Source: Durusdinium trenchii
Taxonomy: Eukaryota; Sar; Dinophyceae; Suessiales; Symbiodiniaceae
NCBI GenBank assembly: GCA_963970005.1
Contig: CAXAMN010025250.1
Location: forward strand, 1,035,660-1,099,659
Direction: 5' to 3'
Length of the DNA: 64,000 nt
Shown here in pieces: positions 55,040-64,000 of the stretch; position 1 is the first letter of the stretch, and each line of letters begins with the position of its first letter. The notes beneath the pieces were generated by a model. The model was given only the letters and a program-made list of their open reading frames with translations, was not told the DNA's origin and searched no databases. The position numbers were made by a program, and so were the translations under genes.

Positions 55040-55320
55040 TATGGCCTATAGTGTCTATCACTCAAATAGAGCTACAGCGAGTCCGCGACACCTTCGGCGG
55101 CACACTTGGCCCAGATGAGCTACACCAAGCTCGGGGACTCCGTGGACGATTAGGTCGACCACCAACTGGTCGACCTCGAAAGGGGAGTTCTCGATGAATG
55201 GAGACCATTGGAGGTGTCTACGAGTGTGTGAGTGTCTGAAGTGTGATGAATCAAGATGAACTGTGACTATCACTACTTGCTTGGACGATGTGGTCCATCT
55301 AATTATAGCCCAATGTTGGG
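55040..55320. other. Ambiguous coding-like island
   Basis: + frames read LQRVRDTFGGTLGPDELHQA to a stop, and a short VDHQLVDLERGVLDEWRPLE segment (55154-55213) lies between TTAG and GAG^GTGTCT. The minus strand reads FIENSPFEVDQLVVDLIVHG. Only one can be real. Confidence 0.28.
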
Positions 55321-55548
55321 ATGTTTTTGGCAACCCACCCATCCCCCGTCCTGGGTTTTGCTCGGTCGGAGCTCCGCCTCGCCTCGCCTTGGGGCCTCCT
55401 TGCCTCAGGCGAACTTGGTGCTCGATGCCGTCTTCACCGAGGCGGCCTGAAAACCGAGTCGCGCCGAGTCTTTTGGGCGACGAAACATGCTAAAAATAGA
55501 CACCCTCAGATGGAACTGTGGAAGAAGAAGGACCTGCCTCAAACCTGA
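55321..55548 (+). CDS. Candidate terminal exon, 75 codons
   Basis: The + frame contains FARSELRLASPWGLLASGEL, RCRLHRGGLKTESRRVFWAT and MELWKKKDLPQT, to TGA at 55546-55548. GC-rich start, basic end. The 5' border is not defined, and two other + frames are open over the first part. Confidence 0.32.
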   Translation: MFLATHPSPVLGFARSELRLASPWGLLASGELGARCRLHRGGLKTESRRVFWATKHAKNRHPQMELWKKKDLPQT

Positions 55549-55598
55549 GTGTTTTTCCCTTATGGAAAAACATATCCCAGACACGACCTGTCTGGGAC

Positions 55599-55660
55599 TG
55601 GCATATTTACATTGAGGTGGTTGATTTCAGGCATATACCACCAGACATGGAGTGTGTGGG
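55599..55660. repeat. GGTGGTTGATTTCAG-containing dispersed segment
   Basis: GGCATATTTACATTGAGG, GTGGTTGATTTCAG and GACATGGAGTGTGTGGG match 52606-52690 in order, which has small insertions. Both end in an AG. Confidence 0.55.
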
Positions 55661-56060
55661 TATGATGGTTGGATTTTACTCGACCGCTGTCCCCGCCTCG
55701 ATGGATCTCTTCACCTCGCACATCACAGTCCTCGTCTCGGTCTCCCGATCAGGTCGGTGAGGGTTCCCGGTCAAAAGCTTAGGTCGGAAACTGACGCATC
55801 CGATGGGATGAGAGGTCGGAGCTACACCCTGTGGGATTTGCTACACCCTGTGAGTAGAGAATGAAGATTGATGATCAAATTCAGTACTAATTATCCACTT
55901 TGATTCAGTGCTGGATGATTTCATGTGAAAGTGGATTATGAAGGCTATAATGAAATCATCCACTTTCAAAGCGAGTCTCAACCAAGACATAGGTTCCAGA
56001 GAGGCAAACCATCGGCTTGGGCCCCTTGGAGCGTTCCTCCAGAACCTTTGGTGTGTATAG

Positions 56061-56131
56061 TGATCCCCCAAATAGATAGAAATACACCGTTTCCAATACA
56101 TTTTGAGTGGGGATCGACGAACTTCTATCTA
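56061..56131. repeat. ATAGATAGAAA / TTTCCAATA dispersed element
   Basis: TGATCCCCCAAATAGATAGA, CACCGTTTCCAATACATTTT, then GATCGACGAACTTCTATCTA. The flanking ATAGATAGAA / TTCTATCTAT form an inverted repeat. Confidence 0.6.
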
Positions 56132-56326
56132 TATGAGTGTATTTCATTCTCTAAATATTCTAAATCACCTTTTTTGGGTAGGTCAGATATCAGACTTTGT
56201 CAATGTGGAGCAATCAACACCACTTTTTTTCCCGGCTCAACTCCCATTGAGCGCCGGATTCATCAGAGATTGAGTCCGGCTTCGCATTGGACCCCCGCCA
56301 GTAATTGTGTGTGTTTTTTTTCGCAG

Positions 56327-56419
56327 AACAGAGTTCATCAAAGTCAGATTTTCAGGCAGGGAGATGGCACTGGCAGTGGCCCTGCGGTTCGTTTCGGGGA
56401 AGACCTCCAGATGTTCAGG
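56327..56419 (+). CDS. Candidate internal exon, 31 codons
   Basis: GTGTTTTTTTTCGCAG is a strong acceptor. The frame starts at a codon boundary: NRVHQSQIFRQGDGTGSGPA, then VRFGEDLQMFR, ending AGG^GTGGGA. A second donor, GCAG^GTGAGC at 56430, would add four residues but break the phase. Confidence 0.5.
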
Positions 56420-56759
56420 GTGGGATGCAGGTGAGCATGTTCGGACGCCGACTTTTCCAGATGCCGGTGTTGATCAAGTAAGCCAAGACCTGGAGACGTA
56501 CACCTGGAATATTGGAAAGACTGGAATTTTCAGTCAGAGCAACCACAGATTTTTGGTAGAGAATGTGCGATTTGAGATTCAGGCTCTGAATCGGTCGGGC
56601 TAGGCGGGTGATGTTCGCCCTCTAAAAAACGACACCGACCAGGACCATCCGAATTTGGGGTGTATGATCCAGGTTGAAGCGTCTTACTTGCGGCACCTGC
56701 CGGAAATATGGCATATATTCTTTGGCCCCTTTGAGACTGGGTTCAGAGTTCCCGCACAG

Positions 56760-56897
56760 GTTCACGCACCCAGTCCCCCAACCCGAAGCTCGCACCTTCC
56801 GTCCCACCGGCAGCTGATTCCAGGATCCGGAGAAACCGGAGGATCAGGTGGGAGGATGCCAGAATCATCCAGAATCGACCAGGATGGTCTTATTAAG
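56760..56897 (+). CDS. Candidate internal exon, 46 codons
   Basis: CCCGCACAG at a codon boundary: VHAPSPPTRSSHLPSHRQLI, PGSGETGGSGG, then SSRIDQDGLIK, ending AAG^GTCCGT on a codon boundary. An internal ATCAG^GTGGGA donor at 56847 is the alternative. Ser/Pro/Gly-rich, likely disordered. Confidence 0.42.
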
Positions 56898-57091
56898 GTC
56901 CGTTGGATGTGTTTTCTTCTTTTTCCTGATGCGTTAGGAGATTGGATGATAAAAACACTGCTCATTAACAATGCTGAGATTTTGTCATATATAGCTGATA
57001 AGCATGATCAGCTATTGGTCGGTGTGGAAAGAAGCTAAGACGTGACTAATCAGTGACTAATGCGCTTGTGTCGAATAAGAAATCTTCTCAG

Positions 57092-57238
57092 CGCGACCCC
57101 GAAGGAAAAATCAAAACCCGTGTTGAGCTGAGGGCGAGGACTTCACATTCTCCATCCGGTCACCCGGATTCCGTTGCCTCCAGCGGGCAGAAATTGGATG
57201 TTCTGAAGATTCTTCCGCCTGAAATTCACCACTTCTGA
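57092..57238 (+). CDS. Candidate terminal exon, 48 residues
   Basis: AATCTTCTCAG at a codon boundary: RDPEGKIKTRVELRARTSHS, then polar Ser/Gly and QKLDVLKILPPEIHHF to TGA at 57236-57238. Charged start, hydrophobic helix-like end. Among the most protein-like segments in the window. No family identified. Confidence 0.5.
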   Translation, partial: RDPEGKIKTRVELRARTSHSPSGHPDSVASSGQKLDVLKILPPEIHHF

Positions 57239-57584
57239 GCTCCAACAGATTCGAAGAAAATTATACAAGCATAGACCCCAAACAGTTTCAAACCGATTTG
57301 TTTAGACCAATATTAGTCAAAAATCGATTTCTTGGTTCGCCCTACTTTCACCCCAAGAGCAAACTGCTTCATCAATGAATTTTTGTCGGCATTGACATCC
57401 CTATTTGTTCGGCCACACTCCTCTCCAGTAAGCCGGGCCACAGAGACCAGCCACAGAGTTCAGGGTCGTGGCCAAGACAAGGACAAGAGGAGGACAAGGC
57501 CCAGCCACAGAGCCCAGCACAGAGGACAAGAGGAGGGCAAGAGCGCAGTAAGCCGTCCATAGCACACGAGCGCGCGCTCGCCCT

Positions 57585-57588
57585 GCTC

Positions 57589-57619
<31 letters not shown>

Positions 57620-57966
57620 CTCTCTACCTCTCTCTCTCTCTCGCTCTCCTCTTTCTCTCTCTCTCTCTGTCTTTCTTTATTTATTTATGTTTTTCTTTCT
57701 TTCTTTCGTTCTTTCTTTCCTTCCTTCCTTCCTTCCTTCCTTGCTTTTCTTTTCTTTTCTTGTCTTTTCTTTTTTTGTCTTTTCTTGTCTTTTCTTTTCT
57801 TTCTTTCTTTCTTCCTTTTTTCCTTTCCTTTCGTTTCCTTTCCTTTCCTTTCCCTTCCCTTTCCTTTCCTTTCCTTTTCTTTTCTTCCTTTCCTTTCTTT
57901 CTTTCTTTCTTTCTGTCTCTCCTCTCTCTCTCTCTTTAAGTTTCTGTTTCTCTATCTTTCTCTCTG
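57585..57966. repeat. Polypyrimidine tract of copy B
   Basis: About 380 nt of CTTT, CTTTC and CTTCC units with only scattered A or G, ending in CTCTCTGCAG. Longer than in copy A. Confidence 0.9.
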
Positions 57967-58570
57967 CAGAACGCTGTAAGCGCGCCTTTCTGGAGCGTGA
58001 GCGCACCGTCCATAGCACACGAGCGCGCGCGCTCTCCCTGCTGTCTCTCTCTCTCTCTTTCTCTTTAAGCTTCTCTTTCTCTGTCTTTCTCTCTGCAAAG
58101 CGCGCTCTGAGCGCGCCTTTCTGGAGCGTATGTCAGAGCGTGCGCCACAGAGCCCAGCCACAGAGTTGACAGAGTTCAGGGGCGCGGCCAAGAGGAGGGC
58201 AAGAGGAGGACACAGAGTTGACAGAGTTCAGGGGCGCGGCAAAGAGGAGGACAACGAGGACAAGAGGACGACAAGGCCTGGACACTGAGCCCAGCCACAC
58301 AGCCCAGCCACAAAGTTGACAGAGTTCAGGGGCGCGGCCAAGAAGAGAACAAGAGGAGGACAAGTCCTGGACAGAGCCCAGCCGAGGAGGGCAAGAGGAG
58401 GAGAGGCCTGGACACACCCAGCCACACAGCCCAGCCACCGAGTTGACAGAGTTCAGGGCCGCGGCCAAGAGGAGGCCAGTTGGAGAGCCCAGCCACAGAG
58501 ATGACAGAGTTCAGGGGCGCGGCCAAGAGGAGGACAAGGCCCAGCCACAGAGCCCAGCCACAGAGTTGAC

Positions 58571-58580
58571 NNNNNNNNNN
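58571..58580. other. Assembly gap (10 N)
   Basis: Lies in the minisatellite of copy B. Repeat length there is not reliable. Confidence 0.95.
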
Positions 58581-58809
58581 GGAGGAGGACAAGAGGAGGA
58601 CAAGGCCCAGCCACAGAGCCCAGCCACGGAGCCCAGCCACAGAGTTCAGGGGCGCGGCCAGTGAGTGTGGCCAGCCCTTTTCTTTCTAAGATAGAACCCC
58701 AACAGTAAACTGTTTGGGGAAAAACAACTTGGGACTTGGACAGTCTGGGACACCAAGCATACACCAGAAAGCCTTGTTTCCTCATCACCGATGTTCTCAC
58801 CCTTTCAAG

Positions 58810-58896
58810 GCCGTGGAGGTGAGCGACGACGCGGAGGTCCGCTTTTGCCGAGCCGTCCGTGCCCGCTGGGACGGGTCCAATACCCGGAATTACAGG
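58810..58896 (+). CDS. Candidate internal exon, 29 codons
   Basis: CCCTTTCAAG at a codon boundary: AVEVSDDAEVRFCRAVRARW, then DGSNTRNYR, ending AGG^GTTGGT on a codon boundary. Mixed acidic and basic, looks like a folded domain. About 90 nt after copy B. Phase fits the acidic exon at 59305. Confidence 0.48.
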
Positions 58897-59304
58897 GTTG
58901 GTTGTCGCACACCCTTCACCATCCTTCACCTCTAAGGCTGGGCTGCGAATGGAGACTGTCAACCAGGGGCTCTGGTACATAGTCTATCAAGATCTATCAA
59001 GTTTTATATCATAGTTGTATAGAGTCAACGCATCTGTGGTGTTTTCCGGTCCCTTTTGCGATCGATTCGGAACGATGGAGGAACAAAGAGGTTGCGAAGT
59101 CCAAGAACTTGGTTCTGGTCAAGAAGATCTTTGAACTCAGCTTGCTACAACTTAGCAAGGTAGTGGATGAACTACTGCGAGGAACTACCAGGAACTCACA
59201 TTTTCACAGCGAGGTCGAAGAACAGGGGGGAAACTGACCGACTGATCCATTCGCAGAACCGGCGATCGGACGGGACCATCGCCTTCTCTGCCCTCACTCC
59301 GTAG

Positions 59305-59409
59305 GAGGCTGAGAATGACGGAGAAGAGGACGGAGGAGAAGCAGGAGAAGGTCAAGGTGAAGATGAAGATGAGGCAACTGAGGCAACGCTGTACAGCTCC
59401 TTTCAATGA
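59305..59409 (+). CDS. Candidate very acidic exon
   Basis: CCCTCACTCCGTAG at a codon boundary: EAENDGEEDGGEAGEGQGED, then EDEATEATLYSSFQ and TGA at 59407-59409. Either it is terminal, or a GC donor at GATGAG^GCAACT or ACTGAG^GCAACG (GC-AG introns are known in dinoflagellates) joins it in phase to the acidic exon at 61243. Confidence 0.42.
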   Translation, partial: EAENDGEEDGGEAGEGQGEDEDEATEATLYSSFQ

Positions 59410-61242
59410 TGGTCGCGGATCGAAAATTAACCATTTTCTGCAAAACGTCAGATATACTATGATATACACATGTCCTATGTGTCCTATTGGCCCAACTAGT
59501 GGTCCCACAGCTTCAGATCCCCCAAAGTTTGCCAAAGTCATCTTCCAATTCAATTCCGTTGGGTCAACGAGTCGCGTGCCGGGCACCATTCCACCGAAGG
59601 AAGAGGGGTCGTTGAAGTTGATGTTGCCTTCTCTGTTGGATGATGACGCTTTGGCATTTTGTCGAGTCTCTTCATTATGCCATATTGTGCCAAAGTCAGA
59701 GATCTGACTACTGTATATGCCTATGACTCCTGAAAACATGCGTTTGGGATATGGCAATGGTCTCAATGTGGGATCTTGTCACCACCGGGCAACAAAAAGG
59801 TGAGGTGAAGGTGAACAGTATATTCGGCACCAATCAACCACCCACATCAACCACTCGTCCTTAGCCAGGTTTTCCTTTGCTGACTGGATCTGGCTTGGAA
59901 CACCTTTCCGTGAAGTCAGAAAACTCTTAGGGGTGAAAGAACCTGGGAGACCTGGGGGAGTACACCAGGGAAGATCAGCATGGAACCAAAATCGTCTTCC
60001 AGTCTGGTCCATTCTCAGGTTTCATGTGGGTCTTTATCACGACATTGAGTTTGACCCATGATCGCAAGCTATCCGCCCTTTTGTCTGAGTGATTCAAAGC
60101 TCCCTGAAAGTCAAGGACTATCAAAAGAATAGTCTAGGCTTTAGGAGGCCTGAGAGGGAACTTCCTTTGCTTCACTTAGGACACATCTCTTCTTTGGACC
60201 TCTAAATCCCTAGGCTTCGAAGACCTTTTAAAAAGTTGACCTGGTGGTGTAGTGTAATCCTTAAAACAGCAAAACCATGGTTGCTCAGGATTCAGGCTAT
60301 TAAATCATATTACTAAATCAATGGTGCTCGGAAGCCTATCCACCTCTCTCCTGTCAGGCGGCCGCCGTCCCAGAGGAGGACCGTGCGGTGCGTAAGCCGA
60401 AGCCACTGAAAGGAGCACACAAACAGGTTGGAAGGATTTTTGTGAAAAAACATGTAATATATTACAAGTACTATTACTATAACACTTTTAAGTATAATAT
60501 CTGTAATATATAACAACATATATCTTGGGTTAAGTCGTAGATGTGAGAAGGTCTCTCATGCTTGAAGCCCCCAGGGGGGAATAGTTATTTGCATGATCAC
60601 AAAATCAACCTGTCTACATCTGTAATAACATGCAACAACTATATAAGTAAGTATGTGCGTGCATATATATATATATATTAAATATCTGAAATTATTCCCT
60701 CAATCACCCTACGACCTACGGTCTGTCTCACGTGGTCTGGCCGGTTCAAGCTCAGTTCGTCAAGCTCTGCGCGCCAGTCGTTCAAGGCTGCTTTGAGACA
60801 CACCCAAGTGAAGAAGCACCGAGAAAAAGAGGTTCATGAACTCCACGTAACTCCATGTTACTCCCTGGGACTTGCATCTGTCCCGATCAATTGGGATGCT
60901 TTTCAAGGGTTTCAATGTACCTGCACCATCCTGCACCTTCAAAGTGATCACTTTGCAGTCTCTAAGTGGCCTTTGACCTCGGGGATTGGCCAGTCTGTGG
61001 TTGAAAAAGGGTCAATGGGGTCGGGGTGGCATCTATTCCAGTTCATGGAGTCTGGCTCTTTTTTCCCCCATGCTTCATATTTTGGTACTTTGTCTCACAC
61101 CCCGACCCCCCCAAACCAGAATGGACTTTTTCTGTGCCTTAGCCTCTGAGTCTGCTTGGGGTCATCCAACAGGCGGTTTCTGCTGGTTTGGCTTGACTTC
61201 ATCCAACAGCCACGGTCACCCACATGGACCCGCGTGGTGCAG
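59410..61242. other. No supported exon on +; minus frame open
   Basis: A minus-strand frame (59185-59766) reads FNDPSSFGGMVPGTRLVDPT and is fairly protein-like, so a gene on the other strand is possible. 60662-60680 is an AT run. The rest looks intronic. Confidence 0.3.
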
Positions 61243-61323
61243 GATGAAGCAGAGGAGGATGACGCGCCCGAAGACGAAGAGGGTGAAGGAGAAGAGGAAG
61301 AAGAGGAGTGCCGAAAATCGAAA
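61243..61323 (+). CDS. Candidate acidic exon, 27 codons
   Basis: GGTGCAG at a codon boundary: DEAEEDDAPEDEEGEGEEEE, then EECRKSK, ending AAA^GTCGAA on a codon boundary. Almost pure Asp/Glu with a basic end. Continues in phase to the exon at 62073. Such stretches occur in calcium-buffering or chaperone-binding tails, but composition alone does not identify a family. Confidence 0.42.
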
Positions 61324-61821
61324 GTCGAAGAACCCGACCGATCCAGTACGCGTCTTCAACCTGAAAAACATATATAACATGATGTTTGATTGTGATTGAT
61401 GTATATTGATGTGTGATCTCTATTTTAAAGGCTTTCTTCATTCATGCCTGAAACATGGAGGATGCAACTTCGCCGGTTTGTCCTACAAAGCGGTAAAACG
61501 TACGTCCGGTTCGTACGGTAGAAACGGTTTGTTCAGCGACGGGTCGGAACGGTGTCGAGCGTCGGACCCACACGAAGAAATCCCGAGATGGGAAGATTTG
61601 CATCAGAGATGTACAAAGATGTACAAAGATATATGTGGTATACATCAAAGAACAAAGTATACCACCTAGCTCTCTTAGCTTTCTTGCATGCAAGAAGAAC
61701 AAGAAGAAGAAAAACAAAGAACAAACAAAAACAATAATAAGAACAAAAACTACATATAAACTCCTTGGAACTCACATGGTCTTCCGTGGATGGGATGGCT
61801 CTCGGCTTAGGAACGTCACAA

Positions 61822-61980
61822 GCGCATCGCTACGAACGGGGCATTCCTGGCATTACTGCTAGGAACAAGGTGCCTTACTACTAGTAGCTATAGGCTATAG
61901 AAGCTATACTAGTAACAAAGGCTTCTAGGTTGGAGGCCATCGCCAGTAGGTTGGAGGCCATGACTACTAGTAACAAGGAG
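61822..61980. repeat. Composite of both dispersed repeat families
   Basis: CATCGCTACGAACGGGGCAT, then CTACTAGTAGC units, then two GGTTGGAGGCCATCGC units. It lies in the intron between the acidic exon and the membrane exon. Confidence 0.85.
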
Positions 61981-62072
61981 GTTACCATTTTGCGAGGGAA
62001 GTGGTGAACCCCAAGTTGGACTGGGTTGGCCAGGTCAATCACTGCGATCTTTGAGTTTGGAGACACCAACAG

Positions 62073-62267
62073 GACGATGATGAGGAAGAGGAGGTTGAGG
62101 AGGTCTCCAGAAAAGCTGCGTTGAAGGCCTTCCAGGAGCAGTTTGGAGAACTGGGGTACTCAGCCGTTCTTTCGAATATTTTGAAATCACACCCATGGCC
62201 CATGATCGCGGTATTTGGAGTTTCAGCGATTCTGTGCATGGTTCTCCTTCGGAAGGCTTGGACTAAG
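62073..62267 (+). CDS. Candidate exon: acidic start plus transmembrane helix
   Basis: GACACCAACAG at a codon boundary: DDDEEEEVEEVSRKAALKAF, QEQFGELGYSAVLSNILK, then a clear single membrane span (WPMIAVFGVSAILCMVLL) and a basic RKAWTK. It leaves at AAG^GCATCG (a GC donor) or stays open to 62531. Acidic side, helix, span and basic tail suggest a single-pass membrane protein with the acidic part probably lumenal or extracellular. Confidence 0.48.
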
Positions 62268-62411
62268 GCATCGAGCCGACCTTATAGAGATCAGCACCAT
62301 TTTGCCATCAGAGCCAACTTTGATATTGCAATTGATGCGTTTTTTCATTCTCAATCATTCCCTTGGAGCACAAGCCTCTGCGTACGAGCGACCAAACCGC
62401 TTCATCTCCAG

Positions 62412-62668
62412 GAACCTCTGGAGATGCCGCCAGGGAATTGGAACGTTTGGACCAATCCGAACCTGGCACAGGCGAGGTTCCGCGACCTTCGCGCGCCGTG
62501 CACGACCGGCGGTGCGGGCGTGGAGACGTAGACTCGGTGCATCGTAGCGATGCTCGTAGCGATGCACGTAGTTGGTTTGGGGGGAAAAAAGGGTGTGTTT
62601 CTGCCAAGGGACGGAAATGGGTTCCAGCACAAGGACCTTCCAAGATCGGAAGATGGTCCGACGAGTAA
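62412..62668 (+). CDS. Candidate downstream exon of the membrane-protein gene
   Basis: CATCTCCAG followed by a + frame with GTSGDAARELERLDQSEPGT, VPRPSRAVHDRRCGRGD and an SDARSDARS repeat derived from CGTAGCGATGC units, to TAA at 62666-62668. A second frame, in phase with the membrane exon, stops at 62529. Which one is used is unclear. Confidence 0.3.
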
Positions 62669-63165
62669 TTAAGGTACCAGAACTTCATGTGGGTTGAGGA
62701 CTGCTTCCCATTCTGCTTATATTTTTTTTTTCGATCTGCTCTTGACTGACTTGACGTGCTGTTCCAGCTCCTGCCGTGCTGTTCTGGGTACCAGCGCCCT
62801 CCAAGATCGGGTAGGACTCCTGTGTTTCCAAGTCCGGTGCCCAATGGAAACCAATTGACCACAGGGGTTGGTAGAGGTTCTTCATGGTTCTTCATCTTGG
62901 GCGTGAAGTTCAGGTCCTCCAATTCCCAATTGGGGGCAATATAATATAGGTATATAGCCGGTATATCTCCGATGGATCGTCCCAAAAACTCGACCGAATC
63001 CCTGGTTCCTTGCCCTACAGGTCCAGAACCTGTACCCAGTAAGACCTGGTCCTAACATGGTCCTAAAAACCTGGTCGCGTGTTTTTCTTAGGAACTCCAA
63101 AATCCAACTCCAACTGACCATATAACTGACCATAACTGAGGGCTTTAAACATCTTCAAACCGAAG

Positions 63166-63297
63166 GCTGCCTGCGATCCACTGCTCATTCCACCGAGTCC
63201 CACCGAGGCAGCTCCCTGGAGCTCCACCGAGGCGGCGGAAGCAAGCGCATGTGGGAATGGGATGGAGATCATGGTGGGCAAAAAAAGGCATCTTTGA
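63166..63297 (+). CDS. Candidate terminal exon, 43 residues
   Basis: AACCGAAG at a codon boundary: CDPLLIPPSPTEAAPWSSTE, AAEASACGNGMEIMVGKKRH, to TGA at 63295-63297. A CACCGAGGCAGCTCC / CACCGAGGCGGC near-duplication lies inside. The minus strand is open as well. Confidence 0.36.
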   Translation, partial: AACDPLLIPPSPTEAAPWSSTEAAEASACGNGMEIMVGKKRHL

Positions 63298-63755
63298 ATC
63301 AGACTCTGCTTACACAAAGAAAAAAGGATGGAAGCCGATAGGCTAGGATTCTTTTTGTTGACCTGACCTTCTTACTGGCGACTTGGTGTGTCATGATGAA
63401 AAATCGCCAGTAAAGGTCAGCAAGAGCTTTTTGTCATAGACCTTCAAAGAGGTGTGGACAATGGAGATCCACAGGTCGTGTCGAGTGGCCAATTGGAGGT
63501 GGCCCATTGGCTCCTTTACTGAAGGAAAGACTTAGAAAAGCATACCCATCAGTTCTCTCATGAAGTTTTCTTATAGAGCTCTGAAGTCTGAAGTTGGAAG
63601 ATGTGAAGATGTCTCTTTTGAAATGCGCCTTGGAAACCTACCGCCAAAAAAGCATCAAAGAAGTCAATGGTTCAACACTCTGTATATATCTCCTTTGCAT
63701 CAGCACTTCTCCACTCATGCGCGTCCGAAAAACAACCCCCGGTTCACCACACCAG

Positions 63756-63833
63756 GCAACTTCGGCGAAAGGCGCCAAAGGCGCTGGCGCCAAAGGCGGA
63801 ACCAAAGGAGCCAAGGGCGGCCGCAAAGGCGAC
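63756..63833 (+). CDS. Candidate exon, Lys/Gly/Ala repeat
   Basis: ACACCAG to GAC^GTTTGT, 26 codons on exact boundaries: ATSAKGAKGAGAKGGTKGAK, then GGRKGD. A GGCGCCAAAG repeat at DNA level encodes KGA. Basic low-complexity tails of this kind are seen in DNA- or RNA-binding proteins, but this is compositional inference. The frame stays open past the donor into the terminal trinucleotide repeat. Confidence 0.38.
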
Positions 63834-63940
63834 GTTTGTTTGATCATGTTTGATCCACATTTTTGCATCCCAGCGGTTTTGAACAAGCAACGTGTTTTTC
63901 AGTGTGTGTCTTTGTTTTTACACCACCAACAACAACGACA

Positions 63941-64000
63941 AGTACTACCTACTACTACTACTACCACCACCACCACTACGACTACTACTACTACTACTAC
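63941..64000. repeat. (CTA)n / (CCA)n trinucleotide tract at window end
   Basis: CTACTACTACTACCACCAC, then CTACGACTACTACTACTAC, continuing beyond the window. Confidence 0.95.

Larger units (their letters stand above)
56327..57238 (+). other. Phase-consistent three-exon gene end
   Basis: Exons 56327-56419, 56760-56897 and 57092-57238 all begin at codon boundaries, and the first two also end at them, so they join without stops into about 125 residues ending in TGA. The element copy B begins 19 nt later, so the gene's 3' flank is the repeat. Confidence 0.45.
57257..58721. mobile_element. 1.75-kb repeat element, copy B
   Basis: Same left end, polypyrimidine tract, minisatellite and right-end CCCCAACAGTAAACTGTTTG hairpin as copy A at 40353-42099, same orientation. 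It has a longer CT tract (57585-57966), fewer minisatellite units and a 10-N gap. The borders AAAATTATACAAGC and TTGGGGAA are sharp in both copies. Confidence 0.75.

Noticed and set aside
58810..62267. Naming the acidic membrane protein calnexin
   Set aside because: Acidic stretch plus one membrane span is too general. No lectin-domain or P-domain motif is visible in the exons found.
1..64000. Spliced-leader gene, rRNA or snRNA genes
   Set aside because: I looked by eye for the dinoflagellate spliced-leader core (GCCATTTTGGCTCAAG) and for common rRNA and U-RNA motifs and saw none. This is not an exhaustive search.

Overview
The window looks like nuclear DNA of a dinoflagellate, most likely a Suessiales or Symbiodiniaceae relative. 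This is an inference. Nothing is organised like a bacterial operon, and no long uninterrupted gene is present. What can be seen is short GC-rich open islands between AG acceptors and GT (sometimes GC) donors, separated by long introns or intergenic DNA. Microsatellites and minisatellites are abundant. Two repeat families recur throughout: a unit containing GGAGGCCATCGCTAGTAGG, and palindromic units of the ACTAGTAGC / AACAAGTGC / GCGATGC type. One decayed retrotransposon integrase (about 9.2-9.6 kb) is the only protein family recognised with any confidence. Two assembly gaps of 10 N (17342-17351 and 58571-58580) both lie inside tandem repeats.

Exon calls rest only on an open frame, splice-like borders and protein-like composition. 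No homology search could be run, and in GC-rich islands two or three frames are often open, so most calls carry confidence 0.25-0.5. Almost all convincing candidates read on the + strand, as expected for unidirectional dinoflagellate gene arrays, but my choice of frame may add to that bias.

Layout. 0-30 kb: scattered candidate exons, the integrase fragment, a 90-bp-arm foldback repeat at 6.7 kb, an AT-rich block at 7.8-8.0 kb and several satellites. 30.3-38.7 kb: the best gene model, eleven candidate exons whose splice phases agree throughout (1455 nt, 485 codons, ends open). 40.0-43.7 kb: a repeat complex, with a 1.75-kb element (polypyrimidine tract plus CAGAG/GCGCGGCC minisatellite) flanked by two direct copies of a ~165-bp segment, a three-unit satellite and a duplicated exon-like segment. 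44-57.2 kb: more candidate exons, ending in a phase-consistent three-exon gene end at 56327-57238. 57.26-58.72 kb: a second, nearly identical copy of the 1.75-kb element. 58.8-62.7 kb: a candidate gene with two very acidic exons followed by a single transmembrane segment.

The most interesting pattern is that the dispersed palindromic repeats sit directly at predicted splice sites (donor at 2726, donor at 5928, acceptor at 37576). That is what introner-type, intron-generating transposons would leave.
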